Origin: Emiliania huxleyi CCMP1516
Taxonomy: Eukaryota > Haptophyta > Isochrysidales > Noelaerhabdaceae
Direction of reading: 5' to 3'
Length of the DNA: 52,771 bases
NCBI RefSeq assembly: GCF_000372725.1
Contig: NW_005200073.1
Span: 124,075 to 176,845 of the forward strand
This document shows positions 30,179 through 39,262 of this stretch, one piece after another (the stretch's first letter is position 1; each line of letters starts with the position of its first letter). Position numbers and translations under genes: made by a program. The notes below the pieces were generated by a model. It did not search any database. It was not told the origin of the DNA and worked only from the letters and a program-made list of their open reading frames with translations.

Positions 30179-30418
30179 GGCAGGCGGCGGCGTCGCAGGA
30201 CGAGGCAGAAGAGAACGACGCGACACAGGAGGAAGTGACAAGGGAGAGAACGACGAGAGTGGGACGACCGCGAGGTGGCATGAAGGTTGCAGCGAGAATC
30301 GGCTGTCTTGAAGGCAACAGAACACTCGGGCCGCTTCGTTCTCAACGACAGCGCTCGCACAAGGCCGTCCTCATGGCGGAGGTGCGATGACGTATTAGAC
30401 TACATTTGGAAGCAGAAA

Positions 30419-30901
30419 ATGTTGCTGCAGGACAAGACTTCAAAGATCGAGCAGCTGCAACAACTCCTACACAGTGAAAGGCAACGTATGGAGCTACTGA
30501 TTGGAGCAGTTTTGGTATGCGTCTTCCTCCTCTCTTTCCTGAAAGCATTGCGGGATTGGCTTCTGCCGCGGATCCATGGCGAGGTGCTAGGCGTGCCTGT
30601 CAGAGCAATCAGAGGGGTGGCCGGTCCCGCAGCACGACTGGTTCGAGAGTTATTGTCGACGCCGAGACGGTTGACAACTTCACGGCTTGCCTTCTCCGAA
30701 GTCTTGCCACTTCGCGGTCGCAGCGCTGCTGTCGCCCTTAAACGCCTAATGAGTAATGTACCTCTGGCGGGCCAAAGATCGACACGTCCTTCGCATGTCG
30801 ATTTCGACTTGACGGCGGCATGGAGGCATCACGTCTCCATGCGCCCGTCAAGTCGGAGCACGGAGCCAGTCTGCGGCGACCACAGCACTCGCAGGAGGTA
30901 A
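30419..30901 (+). CDS. Small predicted coiled-coil/membrane protein
   Basis: ATG at 30419 gives 160 residues. It opens with a coiled-coil-like stretch (KTSKIEQLQQLLHSERQRME), then one hydrophobic segment (LLIGAVLVCVFLLSFLKAL), then a basic region (VRAIRGVAGPAARLVRELLS). The last third overlaps a hairpin repeat that recurs near 36970, so the 3' end may not be coding. Upstream in frame sits DDVLDYIWKQK, which might be part of the protein. No family is recognised. One membrane segment with a cytosolic coil would suit a tail-anchored or tethering protein, but this is guesswork. Confidence 0.35.
   Translation: MLLQDKTSKIEQLQQLLHSERQRMELLIGAVLVCVFLLSFLKALRDWLLPRIHGEVLGVPVRAIRGVAGPAARLVRELLSTPRRLTTSRLAFSEVLPLRGRSAAVALKRLMSNVPLAGQRSTRPSHVDFDLTAAWRHHVSMRPSSRSTEPVCGDHSTRRR
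30806..30865. repeat. Hairpin with 20-bp arms
   Basis: gacttgacggcggcatggag at about 30811 pairs with the later ctccatgcgcccgtcaagtc, with a small internal mismatch and a nine-base loop. Part of the arm (catgtcgatttcgact, gacggc, gcatgga) is found again at 36974-37001 without the second arm. Confidence 0.7.
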
Positions 30902-30999
30902 AGCCGTCATTAGAGCTTTTCAGAGTCAAGCGATTGCGCGAAATTCCACACTGGTGGATTTTGGTACGCACCGCACCCCCTACCCAAGCATTGTCATGT

Positions 31000-31185
31000 G
31001 AGAGACTTGTTCTTGTTTTCTATCTATCCGCTCCGGACGGGATTGCGGCCCGCTTACCCCATCTGTTCTTGTCGAGGCCAGAGGGTCTCGGCGCGCGTGG
31101 GGCGGCCGCGGAGGCGGCGTTTAGGCGGCTCTCGGTCGAGGAGCGTGGCGAGGTGGTCGCGGCGCTCGTGGCGGCACAGTACTAG
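31000..31185 (+). CDS. Possible 3' exon of an unknown plus-strand gene
   Basis: The last ~45 codons before TAG at 31183-31185 read RGAAAEAAFRRLSVEERGEV followed by VAALVAAQY. This helix-like composition suggests true coding. Its upstream part is unclear. The stop overlaps head-on with the stop of the OPR/RAP gene: both use the palindrome ctag at 31182-31185. Confidence 0.3.
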   Translation, partial: ERLVLVFYLSAPDGIAARLPHLFLSRPEGLGARGAAAEAAFRRLSVEERGEVVAALVAAQY

Positions 31186-33890
31186 CCCAACAGCGGGGCG
31201 ACCGCCCTCTCCAGGTAGGTGTGCCTCTCATTGGCCGTCGCGAAGCCGTCCCACTCGTAGAATGGAACGCTGATCACCCTCCAGCCAGCCGCCGCGAGGA
31301 GGCGCCGCTTGAGCAGCGTTGGCCCATTGGGTTTGCGCACGCCCCGGCCGTCGGGCAGCAGGAAGTGAGTCGGGCCGTCCACCTCGACAGCGACGCGTGA
31401 AGAGGGCAGCGCCAGGTCGAGCGAGTAGCCGGTGCGCGGCTCGAGATGCTCCTCCTCGAAACCGTGCTGGACGGCGGCGAGGGCAGCCGCGACGGAGCGT
31501 TGGAATTCAGAGATCGTCACTTGCGTGACTTGCATAGCGTCGCAGCAGAGCTTGCGATGGGACTCGGAGAGGAGGTGCTGCTGCCCGTCTGCTCCTCGCT
31601 CAAGGGAGAGCCAGAGCTGCCACTGGTGCAGCTGAGAGCGGTCCCCGACGCCCCACCTCGACGGATCCTGCGCGAGCGAGTCGCTGATCACGCGCGAGCA
31701 ATCGGCAAGTAGGACCTGATGGTAGTGACCCGCCGTCGCGTACGCCCACACCGTGTTGGCCAGGTTCTGAGGGGTGAAGCCAGCCAGCCCGCTCCGCACC
31801 GCCGCCTCCGCCACAGCCGCGTACAGCGCGTCCGCAGCCACGCCCGCCGTCGCATACGCCCACACCGTGTTGGCCAGGGCCTGAGGGTTGAAGCCAGCCA
31901 GCCCGCCGCGCACCGCCGCCTCCGCCACAGCCGCGTACAGCGCGTCCGCAGCCACGCGCGCCGTCGCATACGCCCACACCGTGTTGGCCAGGGCCTGAGG
32001 GTTGAAGCCAGCCAGCCCGCCGCGCACCGCCTCCTCCGCCACCGCCGCGTACAGCGCGTCCGCAGCCACGCCCGCCGTCGCATACGCCCACACAGTGTTG
32101 GCCAGGTTCTGAGGCTTGAAGCCAGCCAGCCCGCCGCGCACCGCCTCCTCCGCCACCGCCGCGTACAGCGCGTCCGCAGCCACGCCCGCCGTCGCATACG
32201 CCCACACAGTGTTGGCCAGGTCCTGAGGGTTGAAGCCAGCCAGCCCGCCGCGCACCGCCGCCTCCGCCACCGCCGCGTACAGCGCGTCCGCAGCCACGCC
32301 CGCCGTCGCATACGCCCACACCGTGTTGGCCAGGTTCTGAGGCTTGAAGCCAGCCAGCCCGCCGCGCACCGCCGCCTCCGCCACCGCCGCGTACAGCGCG
32401 TCCGCAGCCACGCCCGCCGTCGCATACGCCCACACCGTGTTGGCCAGGTTCTGAGGGTTGAAGCCAGCCAGCCCGCTGCGCACCGCCGCCTCCGCCACCG
32501 CCGCGTACAGCGCGTCCGCAGCCACGCCCGCCGTCGCATACGCCCACACCGTGTTGGCCAGGTTCTGAGGGTTGAAGCCAGCCAGCCCGCCGCGCACCGC
32601 CTCCTCCGCCACCGCCGCGTACAGCGCGTCCGCAGCCACGCCCGCCGTCGCATACGCCCACACCGTGTTGGCCAGGTCCTGAGGGTTGAAGCCAGCCAGC
32701 CCGCCGCGCACCGCCGCCTCCGCCACCGCCGCGTACAGCGCGTCCGCAGCCACGCCCGCCGTCGCATACGCCCACACCGTGTTGGCCAGTTCCTGAGGGT
32801 TGAAGCCAGCCAGCCCGCCGCGCACCGCCGCCTCCGCCACCGCCGCGTACAGCGCGTCCGCAGCCACGCCCGCCGTCGCATACGCCCACACCGTGTTGGC
32901 CAGTGCCTGAGGGACGAAGCCAGCCAGCCCGCCGCGCACCGCCTCCTCCGCCACCGCCGCGTACAGCGCGTCCGCAGCCACGCCCGCCGTCGCATACGCC
33001 CACACCGTGTTGGCCAGTGCCTGAGGGTTGAAGCCAGCCAGCCCGCTGCGCACCGCCTCCTCCGCCACCGCCGCGTACAGCGCGCGCTCCACCCCCGAAC
33101 GCCGGCCGCACTTTGCAACGCCGTGAGCGATGTTTGCCAGTCCCCGTGCGTCGCACGAAGAGACGAGGTCCAGCGTGCGCTGCACCAGCTGCTCAAGCCG
33201 CTCCTCGTGCCACCGCTCGATGCGCTGCTTGCCCAGTTTGTTCCACAGGTTCGCAGCGTGGATGTGGTTCAAGCTCGCGCTGTGGGCAGCAAAGAGCGCA
33301 AGGAGCTCGTCGGCGCCGCTGGCATGCGAGATATGGCCACTGATCTCCTTAGCATTGAGCTGACCACCGGCAGCAGAGGTGTGCCTCTCGTCGCGCAATC
33401 CCGCACCACGCATCGGCGGACTCGACCGGCGGTCGCTGTGCTGAGGCTGCCCCTCGCCGCGGCGGTCGCACCGGTCATGGTCGCGCCTGGGATCGTGGGA
33501 CCGATCATCGCGCCGATCGCACAAGTCGTGCTCGCGCTCGCCTATGCTTGGTCGGTCGTTGCAGCCGCGCCGCTCGACGTGCCGCCCGTCATGATGCGGC
33601 CATCGTTCGCCTCGCAATTGCTCATCGCGCCATCGCTCAGCGTGCCATCGCTGCTCGCGACCACTGCGCCAAGAATCGTTGTAGCCGCGCCGCTCCTCGT
33701 GCCGCCCGTCATGGTGCTGCCATTGCTCGCCTTGCCAACGCTTGTCGCGCCGTCGCGGCTCATCCCGCCGCGGCTCATCGCGCGATCGCGACCGCCGTCG
33801 CGACTCGTCCCGCCATCGCCGCCCTTCGCGTTCGTACTCGGCGCGCCGTTGCTCATCACGCCAGCGACGCTCCTCGCCCCGATGGGACAT
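31182..33890 (-). CDS. OPR-repeat protein with C-terminal RAP domain
   Basis: ATG at 33890 gives 902 residues. Residues 1 to about 175 are Arg/Asp/Glu/Trp/His-rich (RRWRDEQRRAEYEREGRRWR), probably disordered. A helical section follows (ANLWNKLGKQRIERWHEERL), then a degenerate repeat and twelve nearly identical 38-residue repeats of the form GLAGFNPQxLANTVWAYATA, then GVAADALYAAVAEAAVRG. This length and the PQxLANxxWAxA core fit octotricopeptide (OPR) repeats. The last ~95 residues are a RAP domain: LDLALPSSRVAVEVDGPTHF, LLKRRLLAAAGWRVISVPFY, EWDGF. OPR/RAP proteins bind specific organelle RNAs and act in splicing, stability or translation; the RAP fold resembles a nuclease. No clear transit peptide precedes the Arg-rich part. 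Confidence 0.9.
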   Translation of the reverse strand: MSHRGEERRWRDEQRRAEYEREGRRWRDESRRRSRSRDEPRRDEPRRRDKRWQGEQWQHHDGRHEERRGYNDSWRSGREQRWHAERWRDEQLRGERWPHHDGRHVERRGCNDRPSIGEREHDLCDRRDDRSHDPRRDHDRCDRRGEGQPQHSDRRSSPPMRGAGLRDERHTSAAGGQLNAKEISGHISHASGADELLALFAAHSASLNHIHAANLWNKLGKQRIERWHEERLEQLVQRTLDLVSSCDARGLANIAHGVAKCGRRSGVERALYAAVAEEAVRSGLAGFNPQALANTVWAYATAGVAADALYAAVAEEAVRGGLAGFVPQALANTVWAYATAGVAADALYAAVAEAAVRGGLAGFNPQELANTVWAYATAGVAADALYAAVAEAAVRGGLAGFNPQDLANTVWAYATAGVAADALYAAVAEEAVRGGLAGFNPQNLANTVWAYATAGVAADALYAAVAEAAVRSGLAGFNPQNLANTVWAYATAGVAADALYAAVAEAAVRGGLAGFKPQNLANTVWAYATAGVAADALYAAVAEAAVRGGLAGFNPQDLANTVWAYATAGVAADALYAAVAEEAVRGGLAGFKPQNLANTVWAYATAGVAADALYAAVAEEAVRGGLAGFNPQALANTVWAYATARVAADALYAAVAEAAVRGGLAGFNPQALANTVWAYATAGVAADALYAAVAEAAVRSGLAGFTPQNLANTVWAYATAGHYHQVLLADCSRVISDSLAQDPSRWGVGDRSQLHQWQLWLSLERGADGQQHLLSESHRKLCCDAMQVTQVTISEFQRSVAAALAAVQHGFEEEHLEPRTGYSLDLALPSSRVAVEVDGPTHFLLPDGRGVRKPNGPTLLKRRLLAAAGWRVISVPFYEWDGFATANERHTYLERAVAPLLG
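31745..33112 (-). repeat. Twelve-unit 114-bp coding tandem array
   Basis: The phrase cccacaccgtgttggcca recurs every 114 bp from 31745 to 32999 (two copies have cacacagtg). Units differ at only a few bases. All six frames stay largely open across the array, which produces long misleading frames on both strands. Confidence 0.95.
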
Positions 33891-34373
33891 ATATATATCT
33901 CGAGCGCCGCGCTACGGGGCAAGGACCGCGTCTGTTCACAGCCTTCCTTATGTGAAGAAATTACGTCGTAAGGCGCTGTGCGCTGGTCTGTGAGAGGTTG
34001 AGGTGCGAGCCCTGGAGGCCCTGTTCACATAAACGCACAAGCCCGGGCCCAAAATCGCACACAGACAGTCAGACATGCAAGTGAGTGAGTGAGTATTCTT
34101 GATACGAAACCACGACGACACACACCAGAGAGAGAGATTTTTAGCAATACCAAACAACTCTAACACTCACACGTAATTTGGGGCCTGGAGCCCTGTTCAC
34201 GCGCGCGCGAGACGTGCAGACAGGGTTGCCAGGTGAGAGCGAATGGCGCGGTTCACGCCTCGCACAACAGAGAGAGAGATGCGCTCTGCATGGTGGGACA
34301 TAAAAGAGAGCGAGTACTTGGGCGAGTAGGCCGTGCGGTCAACGCTGCCGCGCGCGACTTTGCGCGCGAGGTC
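33891..34373. other. Spacer with simple repeats
   Basis: There is an AT dinucleotide run at about 33889-33898, a gtga run at 34080-34092 and AG runs near 34130 and 34266. The phrase gcctggagccctgttcac appears at about 34183, with a near copy at 34009. No gene is seen. Confidence 0.6.
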
Positions 34374-34595
34374 ATGCCGGCGGCCTCGCCTCTGGGAGGG
34401 TTGACGGTCGTGTTGCCCGCCAGCGACACCTGTGTCAGCCAGAAGGCGAGAGGATGACTCTTGCGAGAAGCGTAGTGCCACGTGCACGCAAACACACGCC
34501 TGCTTGTCGGCAAGCGGCGGCGGAGCAGGAGAGAGCTTGAGAACGAGCTTGTTACCGGCGGCCGGCACGAACTCGAGTTTGAGCTTTTCGAGCAT
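34374..34595 (-). pseudogene. Truncated copy of the MLEKLKLEF-type gene
   Basis: Exon 1 (ATG at 34595), the GC-AG intron and about the first 18 codons of exon 2 are present and identical in sense to 6129-6350. Beyond 34374 the homology ends and the frame runs into unrelated DNA. It is a by-product of the segmental duplication. It may still be transcribed, because the upstream DNA was copied with it. Confidence 0.75.
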
Positions 34596-36214
34596 GTTTA
34601 GCCTGCAGTGCAAGATACGCACGCCAATGCGTCAATACGGCCGGACGAGTATAAAAGCAATCATCAATTATGAACTAATAACTATTACGTATGCAGCTGC
34701 TGCAGGCTAAACATGCTCTGAGGATTACTGCAGACCGCTGTGCGACACATGCTGCGGACTTCCGCGGACTACTACCGCACTGCTGCGCATTATTACTGCA
34801 GAGTACTGCATTATTACTATCACGATTTCTGTGGACTGCAAGTTCTCAATTAATGACTATTGATTATTATGAGTCGCCCAGTACAGCGCTGCAACTGCTG
34901 CACCAACTACTGCGACTACTACTGCAGACTGCGCATTAGTACTGTCACTACTGCCGATACACGCTATTACTGAGGATCACTACAGACTACTGACTGCGGA
35001 CTAATGCTGCGGACTACTGCGCAGTACCGCGGAACGGATGCTGCGGATTACTGCGGACTGTTGCGGACTGTTGCGGATTATTGCTAATGCGTACTGCTGC
35101 GCATACACATAATTAGGACTGCAGACTGCTGCGGACTGCTGCGGACTGCTGCGGACTACTGCGCATTATCGGCCGGATGAATATGAAAGATTGTAAGGCG
35201 CCCGGTAGCGGCACGGCCTCAATAACTAATTGATCATTAAGAGGCGCCCAGTACAGCGCTGCAGCTGCTGCCCAACTAGTGCGACTACTGCTGCGGACTA
35301 CTGCTGCGGACTACTGCGCATTATTACTATCGACTAATGCGGATTTCACGCTATTTCTGTGCGCTACTGCACGTTATGAACGATAATTAATGACTATTGA
35401 TTATTATGAGTCGCCCAGTACAGCGCTGCAGCTGCTGCACCAACTACTGCGACTACTACTGCAGACTGCGCATTAGTACTGTCGACTACTGCGGATTACA
35501 CGCTTGTACTGTCGATTACTGCGGACTACTGACGGCGGACTGAGTACTGTGATAATCTCGGGGAGGCTCTCAGGCAATGATTAGGTTGAAGAGGCCAGCC
35601 AGAGCCCACGGGGCGTACCATATTAATGAGTGAGAATGAATGACTACGTACTACAGTGGGCGGCGAGGACTTGCTGCTTTTTCACGTCTCTGAGTGAGAA
35701 TCAGTTACTAATCGCCACAGCCGAGGCAATCCTGTGTCAGTCTCGGCTGGGGGGTCGATCTAACCTCTGCGCAGCTGCAGCGCAGCGGAAAGGACCCGCC
35801 TACGCGATGAAAAGGAGAGAAACGAGAGTCGAAGAAGATGTCCTCTGTTTATGAGGGGCTATGCGGGTTATGAAGGCATGTAAAAAAATGTCGGGCTATC
35901 TCGGGCAATCTCGCCTAAAAGACAGAAAAAGAAATCAAACCTCGACGTGCCGCGATGCAGGACTAACGCAAGCTTGTTGACCGGGAAGGTTCAGCCGGAG
36001 AGAGTAGAGCTGCGCCTACGGGACAGCACGCCGCGGCGTGAGCGTCGAGACGAGGCCGCCGGCACGCGCTGTCTGTCGCGTCCACGGCGCTCGGACTGGA
36101 GCCGGGCGGCGACTGGCGAGCGAGCGGGCTGTGGCCGGAAGACAGGAAGGGCGGTCCGGCGCGGGCTCGCGCGGGACAAGGGTGGCGAATGGACAGCAGC
36201 GGACGCGTCTCACG
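34374..36214. repeat. Segmental duplication, copy 2 (1.84 kb)
   Basis: It matches 6129-7968 in the same orientation, offset 28245-28246. Differences seen include a C/A change near 35085, a one-base longer A-run at 35882 and a few substitutions near 35650. After 36214 the sequence stops matching the downstream flank of copy 1 and instead follows repeat R copy 1 (about 1433-1480). Confidence 0.9.
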
Positions 36215-36265
36215 GCTGGCAGCGGCCGTAACTGGGTATTCAGGCGGTGCCAGGCTGATACGGGA
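35889..36265 (+). repeat. Dispersed repeat family R, copy 3
   Basis: The first part belongs to the segmental duplication and the last 50 bp follow copy 1 rather than copy 2. The copy then ends at ccaggctgatacgggatgc without the 3' half of the family. Confidence 0.75.
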
Positions 36266-37882
36266 TGCTGAGTGAGGACCTGTGTACGTGCGTGGTGTAC
36301 AGTGGCGTGTCTACTAGCTCCGAGTAGAGGGGGCGTTCTGAAGTTAAGGGGAAACCCGGTACACGGAGCCAACCCTCGGAGACCTGTGTTTACTTTACGG
36401 CCCTTTCCCATAATTCCCTGCGAACGCGCACCCCCAGGGCTAGGGCTCTCTTGCCCGCAACCCGATGCCAATCATCCGGCCCGCTGGGTGCGCTTCTGAG
36501 CTCCCCGGCCCTGGATGTGCGGTTGATGACTGCACTCCAAGTGCTCCAAGTTAAGTTTCAAATTAAAATTTGTTTGATGACTGTATCGTGGTCGTCTCTC
36601 TAGCCAGTCACTCAGACTCTCGGAGTTTGCTCTAAGAGGATCCGGAGCGTGCGAATGCGACTCTGTGGCTCTCTCCGAAGGGAACCTAGCGTGTGTGAGC
36701 GACCCCGAGATGCGCGCAGGCGCCCAAATCACGCTGGAGCTGCGCCGTGTGAGGCCGGATCAGAGTGTCTGGGACGCGGTCTCTCGTGAGAGGTGCTGCC
36801 AGGATGTGCCATCGGACGCGTGCCGGCGGCACGCTACGCGCTTCTCCGCACAGCTCCACGTTTGCAACACTGCTCTCGGCGAAAGGCGCGAATCCTGTCG
36901 AGTCTCTCTCCACCACACTGGCGGTCGCGTCGAGAGAACCAACGTACCTTTTCGGGCGAACCATCGAGCTGCATGTCGATTTCGACTCGACGGCAGCATG
37001 GAGCTCTCGGCCCCTCGAGACCGGATCGGCCGCCACCAGCACTCGAGATCGCCGGACTACCGATCGTCACCCCCGACCCCACCGTCGTCATGGTGGGTAG
37101 TAGCGGCGCTACGGCCGTGAATGCGAACTCTGTGCGGGAGGAGAGAGCGCGAACCGTCAGGCTTGACTCCGATCCTCGACGGTCAGAGCGAGAGGGCTCG
37201 GTGTCGCACCCTGACTCCCGCCAAGCACCGTACTCCGTAGCAAAGCGCCGCTCAAGCCCTCGCCCGCCGAGCTGGCCACGGGGTGCGGGCCCTCGTCGAC
37301 GGCAGCCCTGCTCTGCGGCCCAAGGGGGGGGGAAGAGCGCGGGGCGGCGGCGGCCGAGAGGCGGCGGCGTGGCTCTAGGTGTGCGTCGTCGTCGTGTCGC
37401 ACAAGACAAGCCCCAGGTGGGTGGCCGAGAGGCCGAGGCAGCGAGCTCAGAAGGCGGGCCGTGAGCGAGAGAGAGAAGCGCTTGCTCCTCCGTACCGCCT
37501 CCTCGAATCGCCTCCAGCCGTTCCCTGCAGCCTGCCTCCCTCGGATGCTCGGGCTCGCGGGGCATCCTCCCTCCCCTGCTCCATGTCGTCTAAAAGAATT
37601 CAAAAAACAATACATGGGAAGAAACACACACGACACAGCCCTGAGCAGAGGAATATACAAAAAATGTCACACTACTCTTCTTTTCTTGTACAGGGTGTGG
37701 CGAGCGAGGGTGAGTTGACCAAGGGCCCTCCTTTAGTGCCAGAACGCGCGTCGCCCCGTTCTTTTTTCTGGCGGCATGCACATGAGCGGCGCCGTCTGCC
37801 CACCCGCCCTGCTGCCCGACCTGGCGGTGGGCGAACTGGGCGCGCTGGGTTTGCCGTGCGTCAACATCCCGACCGCGACGCA
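36266..37882. other. Region without recognised genes
   Basis: Several open frames overlap here on both strands, but none resembles a known family. A short piece near 36570-36600 (tgtatcgtggtcgtctctc) is shared with 8323-8343. The 36974-37001 stretch shares an arm with the hairpin at 30806. A poly-G tract lies at 37325-37333. Confidence 0.5.
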
Positions 37883-37972
37883 CTACATGCGCGCGAGGAT
37901 CTGCGCCTTCTTTTCCTCGTAGTCCGCTTGCGTGATCAATTCCTTCTCCAACAAGACGCCCCCGGAGTAAAG
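37883..37972 (-). CDS. SHOCT-like C-terminal exon fragment
   Basis: The minus strand encodes SGGVLLEKELITQADYEEKK and then AQILARM with a stop. This matches the short C-terminal SHOCT motif, a two-helix tail with a G/E-L-I-T-x-x-(E/D)-(F/Y)-E-x-K-K pattern, found at the end of many proteins. The upstream exon was not found with confidence; the frame is open further but its content is not family-like. It may be a gene remnant, since repeats flank it. Confidence 0.4.
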   Translation of the reverse strand, partial: LYSGGVLLEKELITQADYEEKKAQILARM

Positions 37973-38099
37973 CCAAGGGGGGAGGTGGGTGCTGCTGCCA
38001 AGGGACCCTTTCGCATGGAGGAGGTGCAGCCGCTGCGCAAGGTGGACGCAATGCGGCGAGGATGTCAGCGTCCCGCCAGCTCCGATGGCGCAGGAGCAG

Positions 38100-38268
38100 A
38101 GCTGGCGCTGTGGCAGCGTTGTCGACATCACCATCACCGTGGGTGTATGCGTGCTGTACACCCTGGTCCGCTGCTGATCCTGAACAACAAGTACCTCCTC
38201 ACCTCCGGATTCCCACACCCCATCGTGCTCACTAGCCTCACGCAGGCCGCCACCGTCGTCTTTGCGGT
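38100..38268 (+). pseudogene. Fragment of a triose-phosphate/nucleotide-sugar transporter
   Basis: Two frames separated by a one-base shift near 38170 read VVDITITVGVCVLYTLVR and LLILNNKYLLTSGFPHPIVL then TSLTQAATVVFA. The NK-LL---FP-P--LT pattern is the first-helix signature of the TPT/nucleotide-sugar transporter family in the drug/metabolite transporter superfamily. The remaining eight or so helices are missing: repeat family R begins at about 38275. This appears to be a 5' gene piece cut by a repeat. Confidence 0.55.
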
Positions 38269-38274
38269 CGCGCG

Positions 38275-38395
38275 ACGCGACCGCCCTCCCTCTTTCTGGC
38301 AAGAGAGCGACCCGCTCTCGCTTGCTCGCCCGCCAATCGCCGCCCCGGCTCCAGTCCGAGTGCCGAGGACGCGATAGAGCGTGCCGGCGGCCTTT
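38275..38395 (-). repeat. Dispersed repeat family R, partial copy 5 (inverted)
   Basis: On the minus strand the order actggagccggggcggcgat, then agagcgggtcgc matches the centre of family R with about 80 percent identity. It is the most diverged copy. Confidence 0.55.
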
Positions 38396-38599
38396 GCTGC
38401 AAGGAAGTTCTTGTTTGAATGTTTCCAATTTCACACCGAAGCCACGGCGCCTGGTTGTTGCACGCTAGAAACAGGAGTTTCAGGTTTCTGTCCCTCCTCT
38501 CCCCGCCCCCGCGCCCCGCGCGGCGCGGCGCGTGTTGGCCTTTGCGCGAGCGTGCCCAGCCGCTTCGCCCCCCATCCCATGCGCTGCAGCGAGACGTGA

Positions 38600-39060
38600 T
38601 CAGTCATCACCTCGGAGATGCGCGCCCTCTCGCTCGCCGCAACAAGCAGCACAAGCAGCTGCACCCCCCTCAGCCTGGCACCGCCTGCACCCATCGCCCG
38701 CAGGTGGCCTCCATCGCGGAGCCGCGAGACGCGTCCGCTGCTGCCCATTCGCCACCCTGGTCCCGCGCCAGCCAGCTCGGACCGCCCTTCTACCGGCCAA
38801 AGCCCGCTCGCTCGCCACAGTTGCCGCCCGGCTCCAGTCTGAGCGCCGTGGACGCGTGAGAGTGTGTCGGCAGCCTAACCTGTCGTCGTTGCGACGCTCA
38901 CGCCGCGGCGTGCTGCCCGTAGGCGCAGCTCTACTCTCTCAGGCTCGACCCTTCCCGGTCAAGTCAACCCGTTAGTCTCCTCTCCTGCTGCGGCGCGCGG
39001 GCGTGTTGATTTCTGTCTGTCTTTTTAGGCGAGGTTGCCCGAGATTGCCCGAGATTTTCT
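38600..39060 (-). repeat. Dispersed repeat family R, copy 4 (inverted)
   Basis: Read on the minus strand from about 39060 it begins tctcgggcaacctcgcctaa and continues with the same ordered blocks as copies 1-3 (ctgcgcctacgggcagc, ggagccgggcggcaactg, gggtggcgaatgggcagc). It is more diverged than copies 2 and 3. Confidence 0.75.
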
Positions 39061-39262
39061 CATATGCCTTTATAGCCCAGCCCACCCCACCCCTCCCCAC
39101 ACTCCCACACCACACCACACCTCCCCCCCGCCCCACTCTCTAGCGATTCTGTGTCCGCAGCCGCTAGGGCCACTCGAGCGCTCTGGCTTGCACTCGCGCC
39201 ATTGGGGACACCACACCTTCAACCGCTTCTTGACTCACTGTGCAGGAATTCATTCGATCAAT

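Noticed and set aside
31745..33112. CRISPR array
   Set aside because: The repeats are contiguous, coding and 114 bp long with no unique spacers; the genome is eukaryotic.
31600..33196. Two further long minus-strand frames (about 500 codons) over the same array
   Set aside because: Shadow frames of the 114-bp repeat, composed of Gly/Arg or Arg/Cys/Trp repeats only.
31719..33971. A 750-codon open frame on the plus strand across the OPR array
   Set aside because: It is the reverse complement of a GC-rich tandem repeat whose period is a multiple of three. It is Arg/His/Val repeats with no domain, while the minus strand has OPR repeats and a RAP domain.
36016..36471. Minus-strand frame over repeat R copy 3
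   Set aside because: The frame is not conserved across the other R copies and has no domain.
37379..38377. 332-codon plus-strand frame as one gene
   Set aside because: Only about 50 codons near its end resemble a transporter; the rest is Arg/Pro-rich and overlaps the SHOCT-like fragment on the other strand and repeat R.
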